Part shown: positions 1 through 7,410 of the stretch, piece by piece
How positions within the stretch are numbered: the stretch's first letter is position 1
How the letters are laid out: each line of letters opens with the position of its first letter
DNA from: an uncultured Chloroflexota bacterium
GTDB lineage: Bacteria > Chloroflexota > Anaerolineae > Aggregatilineales > Phototrophicaceae
Length of the DNA: 9,242 nucleotides
Reading direction: 5' to 3'
NCBI GenBank assembly: GCA_937870805.1
Contig: CALMZT010000638.1
Coordinates: 1 to 9,242, forward strand
The notes under the pieces: generated by a model
Databases searched by the model: none
Told to the model about the DNA's origin: nothing
Seen by the model: the letters and a program-made list of their open reading frames with translations, nothing else
Position numbers and translations under genes: made by a program

Positions 1-1944
1 ACTGCAGGCGAGATGCTCAGGTGCGCCAAAGGCCCTTGCCCGCTCGCCCTCGTCCGCTCTGTTCACAGTAATGCGCTGGCGAGTATCGAGGAATGAGTAG
101 GTCATGCCGCCCTGTTCGACGGAAACCAGCGCGCCGTCATAGCTGCGCATCACTTGATAATCAGTCACGCCCTCTTGCGAGTCGAGCAGATCTTCGACTT
201 GTTGCAGTGAAGATTCATTGGCTGCTGTAATGAGCACATCGCCGCTGTTGCCGAGCGAGATATTGAGCGCGCTGTTGATACTTTCTGCGAACAGCGTAAT
301 CAAGCTGAGCGAAAACACACCCACAACCAACGCCAGCAGCGTACTTGCGCCGCGCGTGCGTCCGGCAAGCATCTGGCGCAGCGAGATTTTCAGGTCAACC
401 AACCCTAACGACGGGAAGAAGCGACCAATTGCCCAGATCAGCAGCAGCAGGAGAGCGTAGATAATGCCTGCTGCCCAGAACGCGCCAAACACGACGCCGA
501 ACGCCAGCAGGAAATTACCCAGGATGGTCTGTGCAACCAAAGTCAGCGCCACGACGATCAGTGCCAGCGCGCCAATTGTTTCAAGGCAGCCAGCGCGCGG
601 GACAATATTGTCGTTCGGGCGCAGTACGCTGCTTGGGCGTACTTGTCCTGCCGAGAGCGTGGGCAGAAAACCGAAGATCGTCGTGACGAACACACCCACC
701 AGGAAGCCATTGACGGCGGGCATCAACGCGATACGGAATGGCAGTTCTTGGGCGATGAGCGTTTCCGCCACGTTTTTGATCAGGAACGTTGTGCCCCAGC
801 CCAGCAGGATACCCACGATGCTGCCGATGATGCCCATCAAAAAGGCTTCGACCAGAAACAGGATCGTGATTTGATTCGCTTGCAGTCCCATCGTCTTCAA
901 CACGGCGATTTCGATGGTACGGCGGCGCACAATCACCTGCATCGTGTTGATAATGCCGATGCTGCCGATCAACAGTGAAACCAAGCCCATGATCGTCACC
1001 AGTTGGTTGAGTTGACCGACCAGTTCTTCATTCTGCTCCCGCAAATCCTCTGTGGTGCGCGTATCAAAGTAGGGGAAACGCTGGATGAGTGCATTGTTAA
1101 TTTCGACAACACGCGCCGGGTCTTGCAAGCGCAGATAGAGGGTATTGATCTCCCCTTGCGTATCAAAATACTGAATCGCTGAGGAATCAAGATAGTAGAA
1201 ACCGAACAACGCTAAGAAAATGCCTGTGGCGGGGTCAGTGACTTCTGCTTCTGTCGGCACAATGCCGCGCAAGGTGAAATCACTGTTTGCGCCTCCAACG
1301 CGCAGCGTATCCCCGACTGAAACCTCCAATGTATCAGCAACGTGTTGATCAACCACAATATCAGTCGGCGCTTGCAGCACTTCCGATAGCAGCGCGCCGT
1401 CCACCGTGCGTACTTCGCTGTAGAAAGGATAAACCTGCGGATCAATGAGGACAGGGGTAACAGAGGTTGCCTCTGTGCCTGTCTCTGGCGCATTGATCGC
1501 AGTGCCAGTGCCACTGCTGCTCAGAATCCCGAAAATGTCTGTTACAGAGAGCTGATAGGTTATTTCGACTTGACCAGGATAATTCTCATCCAGCCATTCC
1601 TGTATCTGATTCATTCCTGCTGGACTGATTGAATAGCTGGTGCTGGAGTTGCCGAAGAAGCTCTGGGTCTGCGACTGCAAAACGCCTTCGGTTTCGCCCT
1701 GTTCCAGCGTTGTTCGATTCTCTTCGCTGCCAAACGAATCAGGGATCTCTATGCGAATATCACCACGATTGGTCTCCTGCAAGTTTCCCGCGAGTGTGTC
1801 ACCGATCATCACGGCGACGGTTTGTAAACTGACGATTGCTGCTACACCTGCTGCAATACACAGTAAGGCGAAGAATGTGCGTTGACCGTTCACGCGCAAA
1901 TCGTTGAGCGAGTGACGGAAGTAAAAGTTAAGTTGTGTGAGCAT
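1..1944 (-). CDS. ABC exporter permease, FtsX/MacB type (C-terminus beyond window)
   Basis: This is the membrane subunit of an ABC exporter of the MacB/LolC/FtsX class, expected to couple ATP hydrolysis by the adjacent ATPase to movement of a lipid, peptide or lipoprotein-like substrate at the cytoplasmic membrane. The frame is open for all 648 visible codons. A first membrane helix lies at about residues 23-43, followed by a large extracytoplasmic domain (about 45-310). The FtsX core follows, with helices near 315-337, 360-385 and 408-428 and the hallmark RRRTIEIAVLKTMG at 340-353. Further hydrophobic stretches at about 456-508 and a new helix at 533-553 begin a second half, so the whole protein should be a double-FtsX permease of roughly 850 residues; the second FtsX core is cut off by the window edge. 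The ATG at 1944 follows an AGGGAG ribosome site 5 bases upstream. Family and role are confident; the substrate is unknown. Confidence 0.9.
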   Translation of the reverse strand, partial: MLTQLNFYFRHSLNDLRVNGQRTFFALLCIAAGVAAIVSLQTVAVMIGDTLAGNLQETNRGDIRIEIPDSFGSEENRTTLEQGETEGVLQSQTQSFFGNSSTSYSISPAGMNQIQEWLDENYPGQVEITYQLSVTDIFGILSSSGTGTAINAPETGTEATSVTPVLIDPQVYPFYSEVRTVDGALLSEVLQAPTDIVVDQHVADTLEVSVGDTLRVGGANSDFTLRGIVPTEAEVTDPATGIFLALFGFYYLDSSAIQYFDTQGEINTLYLRLQDPARVVEINNALIQRFPYFDTRTTEDLREQNEELVGQLNQLVTIMGLVSLLIGSIGIINTMQVIVRRRTIEIAVLKTMGLQANQITILFLVEAFLMGIIGSIVGILLGWGTTFLIKNVAETLIAQELPFRIALMPAVNGFLVGVFVTTIFGFLPTLSAGQVRPSSVLRPNDNIVPRAGCLETIGALALIVVALTLVAQTILGNFLLAFGVVFGAFWAAGIIYALLLLLIWAIGRFFPSLGLVDLKISLRQMLAGRTRGASTLLALVVGVFSLSLITLFAESINSALNISLGNSGDVLITAANESSLQQVEDLLDSQEGVTDYQVMRSYDGALVSVEQGGMTYSFLDTRQRITVNRADEGERARAFGAPEHLACS

Positions 1945-1949
1945 GATAT

Positions 1950-1955
1950 CTCCCT
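1950..1955 (-). promoter_or_regulatory. Ribosome binding site of the permease, overlapping the ATPase stop
   Basis: On the minus strand AGGGAG sits 5 bases before the ATG at 1944, and its first bases lie inside the TAG stop (1956-1954) of the ATPase gene. This supports the permease start and implies translational coupling of the two subunits. Confidence 0.75.
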
Positions 1956-2727
1956 AGCGCACCGCAGGCGTTTCGCCTGTCGCGCGCTTTTCCTTGAGGA
2001 TTTGCACGGCGGCACGCTGCGCGGTTGAACGAGGGTCTATGTCGTCAGCGATTTTCCCATCGACCAGCGTAATCAAACGATCAACCTGTGAGGCAATGTC
2101 CATGTTATGCGTCACAATGATGATGGTGGTGTTAAATTTGCGCTGTACGTCGCGTAAAGCGTTCATCACCACGTCTGTCGAGCTTGTGTCAAGGTTGCCT
2201 GTTGGCTCATCTGCCAGGAGCAGGGGTGGGTTATTGGCAAGTGCGCGGGCGATGGCGACACGCTGCTGCTGCCCACCCGAAAGCTGCGCTGGACGGTGAT
2301 CGAGGCGATCTCCAAGACCAAAAGTGTCCAACAGTTCTGCCGCGCGTTTAGCGGGATTAAACTGCTGTTTGCGCGCGAACTGAATAGGTAATGAGACGTT
2401 CTCCAGCGCGGTCAATGTCGGAATGAGATTGAATGCCTGAAAGACAAAGCCGATTTTCTCATTACGAATGCGTGTGAGTTCGCGTTCGTTGAGGCGGGTG
2501 ATGTCTGTGCCATCAATAAACACTTTGCCGTCGGTAGGCGTATCCAGCCCCCCGATGAGACCTAATAGGGTCGATTTACCGCTGCCAGAGGGACCAATAA
2601 TGCCCAGAAATTCGCCCTGTTTGACGCTCAGGGACACCCCTTTGAGGGCGTGAACAGTTACTTCCCCGACTTTGAGTTCCTTGCGTGCATCTTCGACGCG
2701 CAGCACATCGTGGTTGGCGGAATTCAT
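1954..2727 (-). CDS. ABC exporter ATP-binding protein, MacB/LolD family
   Basis: This 257-residue protein is the cytoplasmic ATPase that powers the permease encoded 9 bp downstream. All nucleotide-binding motifs are present: Walker A GPSGSGKS at 45-52, Q-loop glutamine 97 (VFQAF), signature LSGGQQQR at 149-156, Walker B LLLADEP at 169-175 with catalytic Glu174, D-loop NLD at 178-180 and switch His207. The QAFNLIPTLTALENV stretch (97-111) and the overall length are typical of the MacB/LolD/FtsE exporter subfamily rather than of importers. The start at 2727 has a GGAG about 11 bases upstream on the minus strand. The C-terminal tail after about residue 228 is a little longer than in minimal LolD proteins. 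It lies 87 bp behind the flavoprotein gene, so it may have its own promoter. The substrate cannot be told from the sequence. Confidence 0.93.
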   Translation of the reverse strand: MNSANHDVLRVEDARKELKVGEVTVHALKGVSLSVKQGEFLGIIGPSGSGKSTLLGLIGGLDTPTDGKVFIDGTDITRLNERELTRIRNEKIGFVFQAFNLIPTLTALENVSLPIQFARKQQFNPAKRAAELLDTFGLGDRLDHRPAQLSGGQQQRVAIARALANNPPLLLADEPTGNLDTSSTDVVMNALRDVQRKFNTTIIIVTHNMDIASQVDRLITLVDGKIADDIDPRSTAQRAAVQILKEKRATGETPAVR

Positions 2728-2814
2728 AGCTTAACTTTCTCCATTCAAACGACTATACGCTCTAATACGTAAGAGTTTGCCCAAGAGTTGTAATTTAGGT
2801 GGTATGCACCAGAA
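2728..2814 (-). promoter_or_regulatory. 87-bp spacer with possible promoter for the ABC exporter pair
   Basis: No gene fits here. On the minus strand a -10-like TATAGT lies at 2757-2752, 24 bases before the ATPase ATG, but there is no good -35 element at normal spacing. An imperfect inverted repeat (2760-2775, CTCTTA/TTAGAG arms) lies just upstream, and the heptamer AACTCTT occurs twice 14 bases apart. It could hold a weak promoter, a regulator site, or a terminator of the preceding gene; no T-run follows the repeat, so a terminator is least likely. Confidence 0.3.
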
Positions 2815-4389
2815 TCAGGCTTTAAGGCACTCCAGCACCTTCATCGCCGCATTGTGCCCAGGAATACCACTCACGCAGCCGCCGCGCATCGCGCCCGCGC
2901 CGCAAAGAAAGATATTTGGATAATCAGTCTCCACACCCCAACGCCCGACCATCTCCGGCTCGTCAGCAAACACCCACGACATATCATTGTGGAAAATATG
3001 TCCACGCGGCATGTTCAACTCACGCTCAATGTCTACCGGGCTTTTTGCTTCGATGCACAGTTGCCCATCAGCATCCACTGCCAGACATTCCTCTATCGGC
3101 TCACCCAGATACTGATTAATCCCTTGTAAGTAGCGCTCCAATACCACCTGCCGCCGTCGCTCATTATCCTCTCGGAACAGCCGATAGGGCATATCAACAC
3201 CGAACAACGTCAGCGTTTGATAGCCTGCCGCCGCCAACTCCGGGCTGAGAATGGAATTATCCGTCAGCGTATGGCAGTAAATTTCGCCCGGCGGGAACTC
3301 AGGAATTTTTCCTGCCGCCGCGCTGTCATAACTGGCTTGCATCCCCGAATACGTTTCGTTGATATGAAAAGTCCCGGTGAACGCCTGCTCGGAACGATAA
3401 CGCTCCGCTTTGAGATGTGGCAATCGCTTGAGCAGCATGTTCACCTTGAATACCGACCCCTCGTCCGTTTCAATTGCTGGCGCATTCGGAATCAGCTTGT
3501 ACAGCACCGCTGGCGCTGCATTCGACAGCACATAAGCCGCCTGTGTGCGATAAACCTGCCCCTCGCGGGTAAACTCAACTTCCACCTGAGCACCAGGCAC
3601 AACACAGGTTACGCTTGCCTCCTTCACAATTTCCGCGCCATTGACCTGTGCCACGCGCGCAATTTCCCCTGTAAGCGCACCCATGCCGCCCGCAGGGACG
3701 CGCCATTCGCCTGTCCCGCCACCGATCACATGATAAATGTAGGTGCGATTTTGCCTCAGCGTCGGGTCATGTGGATGCGTCAGCACACCAATTTTTGCGT
3801 CAGTAAACACCGCGCCGCGCACCGCATCATCCTTCAGCAGCCTTTCAACGGTTTCACCCAGTGGCTTTTCGACCACTGTTTCCCATGAGTCCACAGCGTC
3901 GTTAAAGCGCTTTTTCATTTGTTCGCGCGACATCAGCGGTTCTAACAGCGTGTCCCATGTGCGCTCCGCAAACTGTGCCATCAACTCATAGAATCGCAGA
4001 TAACCTTGATATTCCTCATCGCTGCCTGTTAACTCCCGAAAAGATTCTGCTGCCGCCTGCGATGACTCATTGCTGATAAATAACGCATGATGTTTGCCAT
4101 CGCGCACAACGGGCGTAAACGCCGCAATCGCCCGTCGGCGCGCCTCAAAACGCAGCCCAAGATCATCGACAATCTTCTGCGGCAGCATACTCACCAAATA
4201 GGAGTAGCGCGAAAGCCGAGCATCGACGCCTTTGAACACGCGCGCCGATACCGCTGCGCCGCCAACCTGAGCCTGTCGTTCCAGCACCAGCACCGACAAG
4301 CCCGCGCGCGCTAAATAAGCGGCAGACACCAAGCCATTGTGCCCGCCGCCGACAATGACCACGTCATATTTTGTTTTGATGTTCAACAA
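2815..4389 (-). CDS. FAD-dependent oxidoreductase, CrtI/PYROXD2-like
   Basis: A 524-residue flavoprotein of the phytoene-desaturase-like amine-oxidase superfamily, closest in feel to PYROXD2-type proteins (about 530 residues) rather than true carotenoid desaturases. The N-terminal Rossmann fold for FAD shows VVIVGGGHNG at 10-19 with the ribose-binding Glu37 and the QVGGAA loop at 41-46. The C-terminal FAD motif, containing LCGAGAMRGG and a PGHNAA ending, covers about 492-515. The middle (about 100-450) is the substrate-binding region, with a conserved-looking GGGTGEWRVPAGGMGAL at about 221-237. There is no signal peptide or membrane helix, so it is expected to be cytosolic or peripheral. It starts 10 bp behind fhs. 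The only start that keeps the Rossmann fold is TTG at 4389, because an in-frame TGA lies at 4395-4393. The substrate is not predictable; no carotenoid genes are visible in the window. Confidence 0.85.
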   Translation of the reverse strand: MLNIKTKYDVVIVGGGHNGLVSAAYLARAGLSVLVLERQAQVGGAAVSARVFKGVDARLSRYSYLVSMLPQKIVDDLGLRFEARRRAIAAFTPVVRDGKHHALFISNESSQAAAESFRELTGSDEEYQGYLRFYELMAQFAERTWDTLLEPLMSREQMKKRFNDAVDSWETVVEKPLGETVERLLKDDAVRGAVFTDAKIGVLTHPHDPTLRQNRTYIYHVIGGGTGEWRVPAGGMGALTGEIARVAQVNGAEIVKEASVTCVVPGAQVEVEFTREGQVYRTQAAYVLSNAAPAVLYKLIPNAPAIETDEGSVFKVNMLLKRLPHLKAERYRSEQAFTGTFHINETYSGMQASYDSAAAGKIPEFPPGEIYCHTLTDNSILSPELAAAGYQTLTLFGVDMPYRLFREDNERRRQVVLERYLQGINQYLGEPIEECLAVDADGQLCIEAKSPVDIERELNMPRGHIFHNDMSWVFADEPEMVGRWGVETDYPNIFLCGAGAMRGGCVSGIPGHNAAMKVLECLKA

Positions 4390-4402
4390 TGCTCATCCCC
4401 TA
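4386..4402 (-). promoter_or_regulatory. Ribosome site and TTG start of the flavoprotein, overlapping the fhs stop
   Basis: On the minus strand the fhs stop TAG (4402-4400) runs into AGGGG, which is 7 bases from the TTG at 4389. An ATG at 4396-4394 follows AGGGG with no gap and is in another frame: it opens a 10-codon reading frame that stops at TGA inside the flavoprotein gene. Spacing therefore favours TTG. A second TTG follows at 4386. A one-base error in the A-rich stretch just downstream would instead join the ATG to the gene. Confidence 0.6.
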
Positions 4403-6100
4403 GAACAATCCAACAATATTGCCGTTTTCATCAAGATCTACTTTTTCGGCGGCAGGGTGTTCCGATAACCCAGGCATCGTTCGCATTTCGCCGCAAATCG
4501 GATAGATAAAGCCTGCCCCCACGCTGGCGCGTACCTCGCGGATTGGCAGCGTAAAACCTTTCGGCGCGCCTTTGAGTGTTGGGTCGTGACTTAAGCTCAG
4601 ATGCGTTTTCGCCATACAAATCGGCAGATTGCCGAAGCCATTTGCCTCATAATCGCGGATTTGCCGTTCTGCATGTGGCTCGTAAGACACACCCTCTGCG
4701 CCGTAAATCTTCGTCGCAATCGCCTCAATCTTCGCTTTGATCGGCTGGTTGAGATCATACAGGAAGCGAAATTCGCTCGGTATTTCTGCGGCTTGCACAA
4801 CCATCTCCGCCAGTTCAACAGCGCCCTTGCCCCCTTGCGCATGATGCCGCGAAACCGACGCCCCTAATGCGCCTGCTTCAACTGCGATACGCTTGATGAC
4901 TTCAATTTCTTCTGGATGGTCAGTTTCAAAGACGTTGATCGCTACAACAGGCGTAACGCCATGCAGATTCAGATTTTCGATCTGCTTTATCATGTTTGCC
5001 GCGCCCGCTTCTATGTCGGCGGGATTATTTTCCAGCATCTCCGGCGGCAGCGCTTTGCCAGCCACCACTTTGTAACGTCCGCTGTGTGTTTTAAGCGCGC
5101 GCACCGTCACGACAAGCACAGCCGCGTCGGGCTTCAATCTACTGTAACGGCACTTGATGTTGAAGAATTTCTCTGCGCCGATGTCCGCGCCAAACCCCGA
5201 CTCGGTAATCAGGAAATCGCCACATTTAATCCCGATCATGTCGCCCAAAATACTGCTGTTGCCGTGCGCGATGTTGGCGAACGGTCCCGCGTGGACAATC
5301 GCAGGTGTATTTTCCAGCGTTTGCAGCAGATTCGGGCGCAGTGCATCTTTCATCAGTACCGTCATTGCGCCCGCGCCACCGATTTGTTCGGCAGTGACAG
5401 GCTTTTTGTCGTTCGTCAAACCGATGACAATGCGCCCAAAACGTTCGCGCATGTCTTTCAGCGAAGTCGTCAGCGCGAGAATCGCCATGACCTCGCTGGC
5501 AACGGCAATATCAAAACCCGTTTGCCGCAAAACACCACCCTCACTCTTGCCCCCCAATCCGACGATGATGTCCCGCAGCGCCCGATCATTGACATCTAAC
5601 ACACGCTTCCAGGTGATGCTGTCGGTGTCGATGTCTAATGGATTGCCGCGCATCAGCTTATTGTCAATCATCGCCGCCAGCAGGTTATTTGCCGCCGTAA
5701 CCGCGTGGATGTCGCCTGTCAGATGCAGGTTAAACGTTTCCATCGGCACAACCTGCGAATAACCGCCGCCCGCCGCGCCGCCTTTGATACCAAATGTCGG
5801 CCCTTGAGACGGTTGACGCAGCGTAATAACGGCTCGTTTGCCGATGTGCTTCATCGCCTGTCCCAACCCCACCGTCGTCGTCGATTTGCCTTCTCCAAGT
5901 GGCGTAGGCGTAATCGCTGTCACATCAATGTAGCGCGCATTGGGGCGATCTTTCAGTTTTTCCAATACATCCAATCGCAGTTTTGCGACATAGGGCGTGC
6001 CATACAGATCAAGATCATCGGGCGTTAACCCCATCTGATCGGCGATCTCGTGAATGTGCTTGAGCGTCGCGTGTTGAGCGATTTCGAGGTCGGATAGCAT
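4400..6100 (-). CDS. fhs: Formate--tetrahydrofolate ligase
   Basis: This 566-residue cytosolic enzyme makes 10-formyl-tetrahydrofolate from formate, THF and ATP, feeding the one-carbon pool used for purines, formyl-methionine and serine/glycine interconversion; in acetogens it is part of the Wood-Ljungdahl methyl branch. The ATP site TPTPLGEGKST is at 64-74, the RQPSQGPTFGIKGGAAGGG segment at about 94-112, and the C-terminal PICGEMRTMPGL stretch is intact. Length matches the family (about 555-570). The start at 6100 follows an AAAGG ribosome site 9 bases upstream. It probably heads a unit with the flavoprotein, whose ribosome site overlaps its stop codon. No folD, metF or acetogenesis genes are visible, so the window does not show whether it works in assimilation or in a C1 pathway. 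Identity is very secure. Confidence 0.97.
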   Translation of the reverse strand: MLSDLEIAQHATLKHIHEIADQMGLTPDDLDLYGTPYVAKLRLDVLEKLKDRPNARYIDVTAITPTPLGEGKSTTTVGLGQAMKHIGKRAVITLRQPSQGPTFGIKGGAAGGGYSQVVPMETFNLHLTGDIHAVTAANNLLAAMIDNKLMRGNPLDIDTDSITWKRVLDVNDRALRDIIVGLGGKSEGGVLRQTGFDIAVASEVMAILALTTSLKDMRERFGRIVIGLTNDKKPVTAEQIGGAGAMTVLMKDALRPNLLQTLENTPAIVHAGPFANIAHGNSSILGDMIGIKCGDFLITESGFGADIGAEKFFNIKCRYSRLKPDAAVLVVTVRALKTHSGRYKVVAGKALPPEMLENNPADIEAGAANMIKQIENLNLHGVTPVVAINVFETDHPEEIEVIKRIAVEAGALGASVSRHHAQGGKGAVELAEMVVQAAEIPSEFRFLYDLNQPIKAKIEAIATKIYGAEGVSYEPHAERQIRDYEANGFGNLPICMAKTHLSLSHDPTLKGAPKGFTLPIREVRASVGAGFIYPICGEMRTMPGLSEHPAAEKVDLDENGNIVGLF

Positions 6101-6193
6101 GACGAAGCCTTTCTCGTTGTACTACTTGGAACGAGTATAACGCCCAAGAAACATGCTCGTGAGTGTAACTCGTCAGTGGAAAATCCGTGATGT
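6101..6193 (-). promoter_or_regulatory. fhs: fhs upstream region: -10-like box, stem-loop and ACGAG copies
   Basis: On the minus strand TATACT at 6139-6134 is a good -10 hexamer 33 bases before the fhs ATG, but no clear -35 hexamer lies at 16-18 bases. CTCGTT and AACGAG form a perfect 6-bp inverted repeat with an 11-base loop at 6113-6135, ending just before the ribosome site. The pentamer ACGAG or its complement occurs four times in this spacer (6113-6117, 6131-6135, 6156-6160, 6169-6173). The region is a plausible promoter with a regulatory site; the regulator is unknown. Confidence 0.4.
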
Positions 6194-6539
6194 TCAGCGA
6201 TACCATCCTTCGCCAATCGCCGGAGCAGCGTAGTATTCTGTCCACGCTTTCGCGGATTTGCACGCCTCTGCAATCTTACGCATTCGCTCAGTGGCAGCAG
6301 TGCCTGGAAACGTCTCAAGTTCGTCACCCTGCAACCGTGCTGCTTCTGCCCAGATCGCACGTCCCGCGATCACGCCGCTTGCCAGACCGCCTCATCTTTT
6401 TCTTCCTGCACATCCAACGGGAATTCCAATTGAAGAATATCTACGCCGCGCTGCGAAAATGTCGCGCACTCTCAATGACCATTTGCCGCCGTTCATGGTT
6501 CTGTACTGGGCGCTCAGGTTCAAGTGTGTACCTCGTTAA
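6194..6539 (-). pseudogene. Broken class I aldolase remnant, LacD/DeoC family (C-terminal half)
   Basis: Three reading frames read in order on the minus strand give one recognisable protein. From 6539 to 6456 the first segment reads LTRYTLEPERP, then ERRQMVIESARHF. After a one-base loss in the T-run at 6459-6456, the second reads FSQRGVDILQLEFPLDV and continues to VWQA. The third (6379-6196, stop TGA 6196-6194) starts SGVIAGRAIW and ends GEGWYR. These match the last half of tagatose-1,6-bisphosphate aldolase-like TIM barrels: DILQLEFP corresponds to the DVLKVEVP strand of LacD, and GRAIW to its GRATW phosphate-binding loop. About 45 residues that normally lie between segments two and three are missing, and the N-terminal half is absent altogether. 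It directly abuts the end of iolB, suggesting an ancestral iolB-aldolase unit. It cannot give a working enzyme. The substrate of the ancestor (tagatose-bisphosphate or an inositol-pathway intermediate) is not decidable here. Confidence 0.82.
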
Positions 6540-7363
6540 CTGAATGGACGAGTCTTGATAACCTGCTCAACGTCTTTGACCCATGCGTGCTGCGGGTCAT
6601 CTTTAGGCAGCAGTAAGCGTTTCTCTCCGGCAATGATGTTCAGATAATACATCTGATAGCCGGGATGATTGGCAACCGGGTGATAGCCATAGGGCTGAAT
6701 AATTGCCGAGTTGTTTTCTGCCAGACACACCTCGTCAAGGCTGCGATCATCGGTGTAAATACGCTGGAAGCCAAATCCTTGTTCGGGTTTCATTTTGAAG
6801 AAATAGATTTCTTCAGCCTTGCTCTCGTAAGGCGGGTTATCGACATCGTGTTTATGCGGCGGCACGCTTGACCAGTTGCCCGGCGGCGTAAACACTTCGA
6901 TGATGAACAAACGCTGCGAAACAGGATTCACTGTCGTCATCACATCGTAAATCTGCCGTTCCCAGTTCCAGACACCGCGCGGAGCATAGCGCACATCTTC
7001 AGGCTTGATAAGCACTGGATTGCCTGTTTGATCAGAAACTGCGCCGCCAATAGCGATTTCTAGCTGCGTCTCTGCTGTGATCTCATAATCACTGTGACAG
7101 GGGATGTAAACGGTATAGGGGCGTCCTTGAAAAACATTCAGGCGTCCACCCACTGATTTCCATTCCTGCCTCTGTGCTTTGATGGTGCATATGCCCGAAA
7201 TAATCACCAGCGCGTATTCTTCATGCCCTGAGTTCCCGCGATGCGTTTCTCCCGGCGCTAACTGCAAAACCCGCAGGCTGATATATTCCAACAGGCTATT
7301 TTCTGGCGACACCACCATTTGTAAACCGGGTTGTGGTTGGTACTGGTATTTGAGTTGTGGCAT
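6536..7363 (-). CDS. iolB: 5-deoxy-glucuronate isomerase
   Basis: This 275-residue bicupin converts 5-deoxy-D-glucuronate to 5-dehydro-2-deoxy-D-gluconate (DKG) in myo-inositol catabolism. The C-terminal cupin carries the family's metal-site signature TPPGNWSSVPPHKHD at 159-173 (His170, His172), then EEIY with an acidic ligand at 184-185, QRIYTDD at 200-206, and GYHPV with His228. PGYQMYYLN at 234-242 and DPQHAW at 256-261 are also typical. Length is normal and no lesions are seen. The ATG at 7363 follows a strong GAGGAAG ribosome site 5 bases upstream. No iolA, C, D, E or G gene is visible, so the pathway must be elsewhere or lost. The stop codon falls inside the first codons of the aldolase relic, so the C-terminal tail might have been altered when that gene was truncated, although it looks family-like. 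IolB is preferred over KduI because of the PPHKHD context. Confidence 0.93.
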   Translation of the reverse strand: MPQLKYQYQPQPGLQMVVSPENSLLEYISLRVLQLAPGETHRGNSGHEEYALVIISGICTIKAQRQEWKSVGGRLNVFQGRPYTVYIPCHSDYEITAETQLEIAIGGAVSDQTGNPVLIKPEDVRYAPRGVWNWERQIYDVMTTVNPVSQRLFIIEVFTPPGNWSSVPPHKHDVDNPPYESKAEEIYFFKMKPEQGFGFQRIYTDDRSLDEVCLAENNSAIIQPYGYHPVANHPGYQMYYLNIIAGEKRLLLPKDDPQHAWVKDVEQVIKTRPFS

Positions 7364-7410
7364 CTAATCTTCCTCAGAAATTTTTATTCATCATAGGTAC
7401 TGGTCAAGTG

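Noticed and set aside
996..1514. Two minus-strand frames of 64 and 100 codons inside the permease region, suggesting a broken gene
   Set aside because: The true permease frame is open without interruption from 1944 to 1; these are out-of-frame shadows.
4916..5599. A 227-codon plus-strand frame opposite fhs, and a similar 223-codon frame at 3217-3888 opposite the flavoprotein
   Set aside because: Both lie wholly antisense to securely identified genes, have low-complexity arginine- and histidine-rich translations, and are explained by the codon bias of the real strand.
6187..6543. Overlapping plus- and minus-strand frames of 80-118 codons between fhs and iolB
   Set aside because: The aldolase homology is split over three other minus-strand frames that together read as one broken gene; none of the long open frames shows homology.
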